From NCBI GenBank assembly GCA_963669435.1, contig OY770025.1, forward strand, positions 4,464,001 through 4,528,000: a DNA stretch of 64,000 bases, given 5' to 3'. Source of the DNA: CALJFL01 sp963669435. Lineage in GTDB: Bacteria > Pseudomonadota > Gammaproteobacteria > Pseudomonadales > Halieaceae. Shown one piece after another: positions 33,325 through 41,620 of the stretch. Position numbers and translations under genes: made by a program. The stretch's first letter is position 1, and every line of letters begins with the position of its first letter. The notes below the pieces were generated by a model. That model had not been told where the DNA came from. It ran no database searches and saw only the letters and a program-made list of their open reading frames with translations.

Positions 33325-35159
33325 CGAGCAGTCTCCAGATTGTGGCGATCGTAAAGACGGGCAATGGCCAACTGCGACTGTCCCGCCGCATGCTGCAGTT
33401 CGCGTACCTGGCGCTGCAGCTCTGTGATAGCGACCTGTCGGACTCCGTCCTCAGCCCTGACCAGCGCCATTTCGACCCTTTTTCCCTGGTCACTGACCTG
33501 CCGTTTAAGCGCCTCCAGGCGGATTTCGACGTCAGCCGGTGCCTGGCTGAGCGCCAGTGTTGATAGCTTTGCAATTTCTTGCAACTCATTGTTTGCTGTG
33601 TCAATTAGCGTCTCCAGCTCCCGGGCCACCTGCGTTAACTCCCACACGCGCGCGGGGTAGACTTCTGCATCGTCCCAGAGCATGAGTCCGCGATACAGCG
33701 ACAGGTTTTTTGCCCGGGCTGAGGCATCACCATGGTGAAGCGCCGGGCTGGAGGCGATACGTTGCCACCTTTGCCAGCGGCGGGCCTGCCGGGAGTCCGC
33801 CAACGCCCCCCCAGCCAGCTCGTGCTCGGGTGTTGCAATCAGCTGCTGCAGGCGCGCCAGCCGCTGCTCGAGACTTGCCAGGGCATAGCGCCGACTGTCC
33901 AGTGCCGCAGAGCGCGCGTGACGCTCTCGTACCTGTTGCTGCGTGGCGCTGGCATCCACCAAAACCTCAAGGCGTTTACCGGCAGTTTCCAGGTGTTGGG
34001 CAATGCGGCGCAGATCGCGATATTCCCGCAGCGCAACCTGGAAGTCATTAAGACCAATAAGATGAGTCAGGTGCGCGGAGGCGTCAGACGCTGGCAACAG
34101 ATCTGCGCCAAACACCCATTCACTGCTGTCGTGCTGCGTTAGACCCAGCGCGACCCAAAGGTTATCGACTTGCAGCGCGGCGATCTGCGCTTCGATGAGC
34201 GCCTGCGTTTGTGCATATTTGTCAGCGGCCTGCTGATAACCCTTCAGAGCCCTACCCGGTTCGCCGAGTTGCTCATGGGCATAAGGTAATGCCAGCCAGC
34301 TCTCGCGCGCACTGGCTGACATCAGGCTGCGCTCGCTCAATGCCTGCCAGGGGGCCAGTGCAGTCGTATAGTCACCACCCTCGCCCGCCGCCCAACCGTA
34401 GCCCAACAGCGCACGATCAGTCTGGGGGCCCATTAGTCGCACCTTGCGAAACTCCACTTGCGCCTGCTGCGGTTCACCCGCTGCCAGGTACGCATACCCT
34501 GCTGCAGTATGGGACTTGTCACGCAGTGCACGCAGTTCCGGTGAGGACGCCTCCTGCGCCTCTACCCGCTCAAATGCACTGATAGCTGCAGGCCAGGCCC
34601 CGGCGGCGGCATTAGCCGCGCCAAGGTTGTAGTGAAAGTAACTTTGCCAGGGGGATTGGGTGGGTAACTGATCCACTAGCTGCGATGCGTTCACCTGATC
34701 ACCGTGGTGAAGCGCAATAGCCGCGGCGAGATACTGGGCCTCCTCCGCCAGTACTACGGGCAATTCAGACGAGACTCTCGACAGTGCTTGCTTTGCGCGT
34801 TCACTATCTCCACGCTGCCAGGCCATACGGGCCAGGTAAAACCAGGCCCGATCGCGATTCGCCTGCTGGTCAGCGAGATCACTGCTCTGGGAAAAAATAC
34901 GCTCGGCCTCGCGATCCATGCCCCAGGAAAGACTCATGCCACCGCGCAATAGTTGCGCATTGTCGCCGTGTACCGCCAGTTCATCACGCTGGTCGGCAAC
35001 CATTAACTCGGTCAGGGCATTGAAGTAATCCCCCTGAAAGTAATGGAACAACACCACGCCGTACTGCAGCGATTGCACACTCTGCGCCGCCCGTACAGCA
35101 GGCACACCCAGCACCGCAATGCAGCAGAACACGAGGAACCATTTATGGACAACATTCAT
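33321..35159 (-). CDS. Exported tetratricopeptide-repeat protein
   Basis: 612 residues: signal peptide (about 1-24, MNVVHKWFLVFCCIAVLGVP) and then TPR-like helical repeats in the first 350 residues (RDRAWFYLARMAWQRGDSERAKQALS; AGYAYLAAGEPQQAQVEFRKV). A long helical, probably coiled-coil, C-terminal part (about 400-612) is rich in Gln, Arg and Leu. Domain order resembles the periplasmic GltD/AgmU-like TPR proteins. Met 35159 is taken because it lies 4 bp after the upstream gene and starts a proper signal peptide. It overlaps the TPR lipoprotein gene by 4 bp. Confidence 0.83.
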   Translation of the reverse strand: MNVVHKWFLVFCCIAVLGVPAVRAAQSVQSLQYGVVLFHYFQGDYFNALTELMVADQRDELAVHGDNAQLLRGGMSLSWGMDREAERIFSQSSDLADQQANRDRAWFYLARMAWQRGDSERAKQALSRVSSELPVVLAEEAQYLAAAIALHHGDQVNASQLVDQLPTQSPWQSYFHYNLGAANAAAGAWPAAISAFERVEAQEASSPELRALRDKSHTAAGYAYLAAGEPQQAQVEFRKVRLMGPQTDRALLGYGWAAGEGGDYTTALAPWQALSERSLMSASARESWLALPYAHEQLGEPGRALKGYQQAADKYAQTQALIEAQIAALQVDNLWVALGLTQHDSSEWVFGADLLPASDASAHLTHLIGLNDFQVALREYRDLRRIAQHLETAGKRLEVLVDASATQQQVRERHARSAALDSRRYALASLEQRLARLQQLIATPEHELAGGALADSRQARRWQRWQRIASSPALHHGDASARAKNLSLYRGLMLWDDAEVYPARVWELTQVARELETLIDTANNELQEIAKLSTLALSQAPADVEIRLEALKRQVSDQGKRVEMALVRAEDGVRQVAITELQRQVRELQHAAGQSQLAIARLYDRHNLETAR

Positions 35160-35163
35160 CGAG

Positions 35164-35676
35164 CTACCACTGGGCGATCGCAAACTCGGGTTGCTGCAGA
35201 GCGGTAGAGTCGACAATCTTCAACTCCAGGTGCTTTGCTTCTGAGTTTTTGGAAACCACTACCGTCGCTCCCCGACGATAGTCCCGGCCATGGGGTCCAC
35301 GGCCGGTAAACACCGCCACCACCTCGTGCTCTCCCGACTTGAGGTTACCCATGTAGAGCCGATGCACACCGCCGCGCTGCAGGGCATCCAGTTGTCGCGC
35401 GGTATACAGGTAGTGGCTGACCACCTCGCCATCGATACTGAGTTTTACAGCGTCCAATGCAAAGTATTCACCGACGTCCAAGGACAAAAAGACGGCCAGT
35501 TGGCTGCTGCCGGGGAACAGCAGCTCCTCCTCGAGAATAAAGAGATCGCGATTGAGCTCCAGCACCTCTTGCTTGATGGCCTGGATTTCTTCGTCGAGGC
35601 TCAGGGGTTCCTGCGCCAAAGCTGCAGATGCAAAACACGCTATGAGCAGACTCGCCAGAGTATTCATAAACTTCAT
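35164..35676 (-). CDS. Exported coiled-coil protein of the cluster
   Basis: 170 residues with a signal peptide (MKFMNTLASLLIACFASAALA), then a coiled coil (about 27-50, EEIQAIKQEVLELNRDLFILEEELL) and a beta-rich domain with FLSLDVGEYFALDAVKLSIDGEVV and LKSGEHEVVAVFTGRGPHGRDYRRG. The beta domain looks like an immunoglobulin-type or carbohydrate-binding-like fold, but I cannot name the family. The start at 35676 overlaps the stop of the preceding frame (TATGA), which strongly supports it and shows co-translation. The frame extends upstream to 36018 only by chance. Confidence 0.75.
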   Translation of the reverse strand: MKFMNTLASLLIACFASAALAQEPLSLDEEIQAIKQEVLELNRDLFILEEELLFPGSSQLAVFLSLDVGEYFALDAVKLSIDGEVVSHYLYTARQLDALQRGGVHRLYMGNLKSGEHEVVAVFTGRGPHGRDYRRGATVVVSKNSEAKHLELKIVDSTALQQPEFAIAQW

Positions 35677-37295
35677 ACCAACACTCCCCCGCTGATACTC
35701 GGCAAGGGCTGAAAGGCAATGAAGCGATCGCGGTTGGTAACATCGCCCAGGCCCTGGCCGGGGAAGAACCCCTGGTTGGCAAACAGGTTCTGTTCGCCGT
35801 GCAGCGCCATGTAGTTGAGAATGATGGTTTCCACATTGAGATTGACATTGTTGGCTGCCGGGGTCGCCGCGGTTTCCACTGATGCGTCCGGTCGCATCCA
35901 GCCAATCTGCTGGTGGATCAGCGGATCGGAACCGCCCTGATCGAACAGTTGGGGTGCACCCGCGGGATCGTAAACCAGGAAAAACGAGGCCGCCGTCGAA
36001 GAGTTGTCGCCGCTCCACACCCCTTTTTCAACACCGTTAACCACTTCAATGGTGCCGTCACTGGCCACCGAGCCATCACTGAATACATACAACATTAATG
36101 GGGGTCGAGGTGCGTCGCGCATAATCCAGGCAAGCACCCATGCACTGACCGGCGCGAAAATCCCGCGCCTCTCCGGTACTACGGTCACCGACGTGGTAAT
36201 CGTAACCGCCCATTTCAATAGTGCCCGCGCCGGCGATGCCATCAATCACCAGCTTCATAACCGAGGCCGCCTTGCTGAACTCGCGGTCGCCATCAATTTC
36301 AGCCTGGGTAAAAATTCCTGCCGGACCAACAATGTTGGCATCGCGGGTGGGATCCAGGGCATCGGGGTCGGAAAATTTCTCCAGGGTGTCGGCACTGCGC
36401 AAGTACTCGCAACTCAACCGCTCCTTCAGTCGCTGGTCTTCGCCGCTGGGCGCGCTGAGCCGGGTATCTACCAGGCTGAGTTTGAAGTCGGTGATGCGCT
36501 TCATCGACTCGAGCACCGAAACAATGTCCTCCGAATCCGACAGCAACAGTTGAGGTCACCAACATCCACCAACCCGCTGGCATCCGAGGGACGATCAACT
36601 TTGGTGGGACGAATTTCCGGATCAATCAACATGGCCGGGGCCATGGAGTTACCACCGGATTCAGAGTTCTCTGAGCCGATCAACTGCAAAATCTGCCCGC
36701 GCAGGCCCGCCCGGTAAATTCCGTACATGGGGTTGTGCGGATTGTTGCCAGTATCGTTGTCGGAACGCCCGGGGATCACCGCACCGTTGACGAATCCACG
36801 CATGCCTGTGGCCTTGTCGAGAATGCCACGCAACATCGCGCTATCGCTGTGAAACAGCAGGCCCAGGGTGTCGTCAGTAAAATCGCCGGATAGGGTAGCC
36901 ACGTTATTGGCAAACGGCAGGATGTCCGGCGGCAATCCCAGGCGGCCGTATCCCGCCACACTGAGTCCATCACGCTGCCCTCCCGGTCCGCCAACAATCA
37001 CGTTGGAGCCGGCTATATTGGCTCCGCCCGCCAGGTCAAAACAGATAAAGGGAATCTTCCTGCCGCTGACCGCGCCCAGGTCGCAACTGCTGTACGGTGT
37101 GACCATCGGGTCCAACAGGTCGGGGGATACAGCGTGGGCGCGAGCACCCAGTAAGCTTGCCAGGGAAGTGCCCAACAAGGTCACACCCCCGGCCCGAAAG
37201 CCCTGGGAGATAAACTCCCGGCGCGATACCGGCCGCCGATGATCCGGGTGAGCTAAAGGCTGGTCCAGTGAGAAGTACTTGTTACGCCTGCGCAT
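35673..37295 (-). pseudogene. Tat-exported DUF1501-like protein, broken by two frameshifts
   Basis: Three consecutive open segments in different frames (37295-36501, 36546-36076, 36245-35673) together give one protein of about 540 residues. It begins with a twin-arginine signal (SRREFISQGF, then GTSLASLLGARAHA) and continues with ICFDLAGGANIAGSN, LSDSEDIVSVLESMKRITDF, CEYLRSADTLEKFSDPDALD, and LMLYVFSDGS, as in DUF1501-type exported proteins. The frame changes at about 36547-36554 (one base missing next to AACTG) and at a run of five G (36100-36104, one extra base). Either real decay or base-calling errors. The downstream gene is still translationally coupled to the last segment. Confidence 0.75.
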
Positions 37296-37320
37296 ACTGA
37301 TATCCGTTTTCCTAAAGTCG

Positions 37321-39971
37321 TTATTGCAACAGCACCAGGGCACTACCCATGACAGCCGTACACGCCGCCTTCACCACCTCCGCGGTGCGCGATGGCGGAC
37401 AGGGAGCGTCGTTGCGGCAATAGATAAGGCCGTCCCGTTTATCGTGCGCTGCCGGATTGGGATCGCTTACCCAGGCGCCGTTGAGAAAGACATAGGGTTT
37501 CAAATCCCGGTCATCGGTAATCAGCAACACCACCTCGTCCACGACCCTGGCTCGATCGGCCGGGGCAAGCACATCCCGATTTATCGCCCGATCGACCAGC
37601 GGCTCCACCACCTGGCTGCGCCAGTTAATACCCGCATCCGCAACCGGCCGACTGAAATCAAAGCTCGCAGGAAAAATAGCGGCGCGGCGCTGTGGATCCT
37701 GCACCAGGGCATCACAGTAAGCCGCGGTAAGCTGGGTTGCGGCCATCTGGTGAGATGATTGGAAAGCGTTAAAGTCGGCAACCGCCGGCAGCGCCCTGCG
37801 CACCGCGGCAAAGGTTTCGGCGACGGTCTTACCGGTAACCGGGCTCACCGCCGGGCTCGCCGTCGGCACGCCGGTCAGTGCCGATAAACTCGCATTGATC
37901 TCGTCGAAGGTACGCATACCGATATCAGCGGCGGGAGCACCGCTCAACACCGCCTGGTAAGCCAATAAATCCCCGTCATCTGCCTGCCCCTGTCCCGCAG
38001 CCAACTGATCGAAGGCGAGGAAAAACACGTCCTGCTCGCTGCCGTTCTCCAACGGGATAATCGTGCCCTGGGGCGACAGGGCGAGCTGCGCCGGACCCTG
38101 GGTACTCACGCGTTGAGAAACGTTGGTGAACCCCTGCCCAATAGCCGCGAGCCTGCCGTTGATCCCCAGGCGAATCCCGCTCAGGTCGAAGTCCAGGTCG
38201 CCGCCTGCTGAATTTATATTGGCGAAGAACGGCTCATTGAACAGGTAACTGCTACTGTCAAACTGGCTCACTTCGAACACCACGTAGCAGTAGTTCGTGC
38301 GTTCACCCTGGGACATCTCGTGGCAAACACCCTCCTCGTCCAACAGTTCTGCCACGCTGAACATCAGGAAGAATTTCTGCCCTACGCCCACCTCAAAGTT
38401 CTGTCGTACCTGGGACTCTGTTAGCGCCCGGTTGTGCACCGCCGCCATGCGCAGGTTGCCGCTCCAGGGGTTGCTATTGGCAGTGCTGTTACCCAATACC
38501 ACCGCGAACGATTCACTCCAGTTGTTGAGCAGCCCACCACCCAGGGGATCGACATCGCCAGTGAATTCACCATTTACGTATATGCGTCGTCCAGCAACCG
38601 GATCAAAGGTTACTACCACATGTTGCAAGCTCGCCTGGGCAAGCTGCGCGTCGTCATCGGTCACCAGGGCCGGTTCACCGCCGTTGTTGTCATCAGTGAC
38701 CGTGGAACGGTTAAAAGCCTCGTAGTTGTATAAGGACTGCCTGAGCACGACATTGCTGCTTTCAGGACCGCCGGCATAACCGAAGACCCATGCCTCTTCC
38801 TGGCTTACATTGGCCGGTGCCACCCAGACTTCGAGGCTGTATTCACCGGTAGAGGTAATGCGGTCGAACAACTTGCTGCTGGCCGTGGTGCCACCCTGTG
38901 CCTTACCGTTTACAAACCGCACGCCCCAGCCACCAATCCAGCTGTATTCGCCAGACAGACTCAGAGGCACTTCCGGCAACACGCCACTGGTATCAGCACT
39001 GGTGGTGCCACTGCCCTCGCGGAACTCCCACTTGGCAATCAGGTCGGCCTCATAACGCCCCCGGCATTGGCGACAATCCCATCTTCGGCTAATACCGCCG
39101 CGGTACTGGTGAGCAATTGCGCATCAACATCGCCCTGGGGTACCACAGCTGCCAACGCAGAGATAGCGGTGCTAAGGGTACTGGCATTATCCGCACAGTT
39201 GCTCCAGCAGTTGTGTGACTCGGGGGACAGGCGCAGCACCAGCCGCGAACGATTGGGCTCGGCGAGATTCACCTTGGTGCGCAGGGCCTCAAAGGCGATG
39301 GCATCATCCGCGCTGGCAAAGAATGGTACCTGCGGTACCGGCGCGGTGTCCGAGTGACAACCGGCACAGTACTGTCTCAGCAAGCCGGTGAGCTCATTGC
39401 TTGCCGTAATATCCAGGCCGAAAGCCAGTACGTCTTCGTAGCGCGCAGGCAACACCTGCGCACCGGAAGGTGAGTATGGCCTGCGCGGACTGAGTTTAAC
39501 GGTGGACGTATCGCCACTCGCATCGGCAGCCCAACGCTCCACGTAGCCGCTGACGGTGGTGGCGCAACTGGCGGTCTGGTCATTCCCCAGCCAGCAGTTG
39601 TGTCCCCCCGCAACCCGGCTCACTACCGCAGATGCTCCGGGATCATCCAGGTTCACCACGGTACGTGCCTGCTGCCAGGCGTTGTTTACATCGCCCTGGT
39701 CTACAAAGAAGGTCTCACCGGGGCCACCCGGGGTATGGCATTCACCGCATCGGTCATTGCCGGCGAGCGGGTCATAGAATGCAATTTTGAAGTTCTGTAT
39801 CTCGTCGCTGGCAGGCGGCGGACCGTTGTACACAAACTCACTGCTACCAACATCACCGCTGAGATCAACTTCTCGTTCGCTGCCGCCGCCACCGCTGCCC
39901 CCGCTACAGGCGGTAAGAACCAGCGCGGCAAGCGGCCAGGCCAGGGCTTTCCTCACCCATTGCGCTATCAT
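37321..39971 (-). pseudogene. Dihaem c-type cytochrome / LamG-domain lipoprotein, one frameshift
   Basis: Two frames join into a protein of about 880 residues. The N-terminal 310 residues have a lipobox (LAALVLTAC), a Gly-rich linker, and two repeats of a haem module: CGECH (Cys75) plus GGHNCW, and CAGCH (Cys202) plus ESHNCW. At a run of five C on the plus strand (39058-39062) the frame changes. The other frame continues without a stop as GRYEADLIAKWEFREGSG, the start of a LamG/concanavalin-like domain (GEYSLEVWVAP, RRIYVNGEF), followed by a long C-terminal region. One G missing on the coding strand explains the break. It starts one base after the upstream cytochrome gene. Confidence 0.75.
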
Positions 39972-41243
39972 CTAGAGGCCTTCTGAGCAGTAGGCCGCCG
40001 CACCGGCGAACACCTGCTTCATGTTGTGGTTGGACTCAAATCCCGCCACCAGGTTGGCGACGGCCTGCGGGTCGCTACCGCTTGCCTGGGGTTCTCGCAA
40101 GCAGATTGCCTTGAACGCTTTTTCTACCTGGCACTGAGAAAACGCTCTGGTGTTCGCCAGTTCATGACCCAGGGAGGCAGCGCCGTCCCCCTCGGAGTAA
40201 GCAGGATTGAGTGCGAGGTCGATGGTTCCGCTATTGCCGGCAGGGTTATGCCAACCGATGCGACCGCTGTTGATACCCAGCCGCCAGTAATTGGTCCAGT
40301 GGTCGCTATCGGTAATGTACCCATTGGCAAATGCGCTGGCGTTGATCAGGTACTTTGGCTGTACCTGGCCCGGCGTGTAACTCATGCTGCCCAGATCTTT
40401 GCGCCCGTCGAGATCCAGCCCCGGCGCGGCGTTTTCATCCGGATAGGGAAAGTCGTAATAGGCGAAGGCCTGCGCCAGCGGGTCCATACCACTGTGACAA
40501 TCCACACATTGATTCAAAAATAGTGTGCTGTCGCCACCGGGACTGCGCGAGACGTCCTGTCGAATACGATCGGTGGGACGGGAAGCGTCCTTGATCTGCT
40601 CGAGGTCAGTACACAGGTGATTCATCAAGGTGAACCGCAACATCGCACGATTCGTCCCATCCACGAAGAAGGCCCGGGCGGCCGCGCGCGTGGTCATCAC
40701 CCCGGCGGTTGCCTCAGGGGGAAATCCCGTCACGCCGCTCTGGCTGTCCTGGACCAGGACCGAGGGATCACCCAGATTGTCACCGGAAGCCTCAAGCGAC
40801 TCGTAGTGCGCGTTACTGTCGCGTGAGTAAGCAGGCAGCGATCCCCCTGCTCCGCGGTAAATAATGTCTGCCGAAAGTAACTCGCGAAAGTCCAGGTCGT
40901 CGCGCACAAAGCCGACCACCGTGGCACTGTAATCGTTCAAGGCGGCAAATACGTCCTGGGCTTCATTGGTCCAGGGCGTGGCCCAATTCTTTACCTTGAC
41001 AGTGTAGAAATCCCCGGTCGCCGCCACCCCCGGTGCGCCATCAATGGCATACAGCGCTGCGGTTGTTGCACCCCCATTGCCGGTAATAGCCGCGGCCATG
41101 GCATCGAGCATGGCATCGCTGGGCGGCACCCCGGTAAGGCGATCATGGATACGCCTGGCCTGGTCGCGTGGACCGGCATCAACCTGCTGTGACAGGCCAA
41201 CAAACAAACCCAGCGCCGCTGCCAACAGCTTGCCCTTGTACAT
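39972..41243 (-). CDS. Exported haem c protein with DUF1588-like region
   Basis: 423 residues with a signal peptide (MYKGKLLAAALGLFVGLSQQ) and a haem c attachment motif CVDCH (Cys246-His250) in the sequence LFLNQCVDCHSGMDPLAQAFAYYDFPY. The motif context matches the DUF1588-type segment of planctomycete-style cytochrome c proteins, where a CxxCHxxMDP stretch is common. The rest, including NYWRLGINSGRIGWHNP and the C-terminal FSQCQVEKAFKAICLREP, is typical of this group, in which the last region is a helical pair. First gene of the 14-kb minus-strand operon. Met 41243 is preferred; the frame extends 16 codons upstream. Function unknown; redox activity inferred. Confidence 0.78.
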   Translation of the reverse strand: MYKGKLLAAALGLFVGLSQQVDAGPRDQARRIHDRLTGVPPSDAMLDAMAAAITGNGGATTAALYAIDGAPGVAATGDFYTVKVKNWATPWTNEAQDVFAALNDYSATVVGFVRDDLDFRELLSADIIYRGAGGSLPAYSRDSNAHYESLEASGDNLGDPSVLVQDSQSGVTGFPPEATAGVMTTRAAARAFFVDGTNRAMLRFTLMNHLCTDLEQIKDASRPTDRIRQDVSRSPGGDSTLFLNQCVDCHSGMDPLAQAFAYYDFPYPDENAAPGLDLDGRKDLGSMSYTPGQVQPKYLINASAFANGYITDSDHWTNYWRLGINSGRIGWHNPAGNSGTIDLALNPAYSEGDGAASLGHELANTRAFSQCQVEKAFKAICLREPQASGSDPQAVANLVAGFESNHNMKQVFAGAAAYCSEGL

Positions 41244-41620
41244 CCTACCGGCCTCACTCCGCCGCCCACTTGCACAAGGCAAGCGAGCCAAAACCTCTTG
41301 TGCGGTTACAGCGGGCCCGCGACCGGCATGGCGCCGGTTATATGAAAACCCCGCCCGAAAATCTGCGTTTCCAGTGCGGTGTCAGTGACTGTCAGAGCTA
41401 TTGCCATTCAAGCTTTGCAAAGGGCCGGCAGACTGCGCAAGCAAAAACTGCTGTTTTCCGGAGAAATCCCTAACAGCTCGGGAACCTCTGACAAAACGAT
41501 AGTTTTTACTCGCTTATTAACAGGGCTGGCTACTTTTCGGAAACTGGAGATTTCGGCGGTTTTTTCTTGCGGCTTTGTGACCGGGTTTGCAAATCTGGTA
41601 TTTCGAAAAGGCCGTAGCGT
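41244..41620. other. Divergent promoter region of the two cluster operons
   Basis: About 377 bp without a supported gene, between the start of the cytochrome operon (minus) and the HzsA-like operon (plus). It contains A/T-rich stretches such as TGACAAAACGATAGTTTTTACT around 41488-41509 and two related TTTCGGAAACT/TTTCCGGAGAAAT blocks. Promoters for both directions must lie here, but no consensus site can be called with confidence. Confidence 0.5.
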
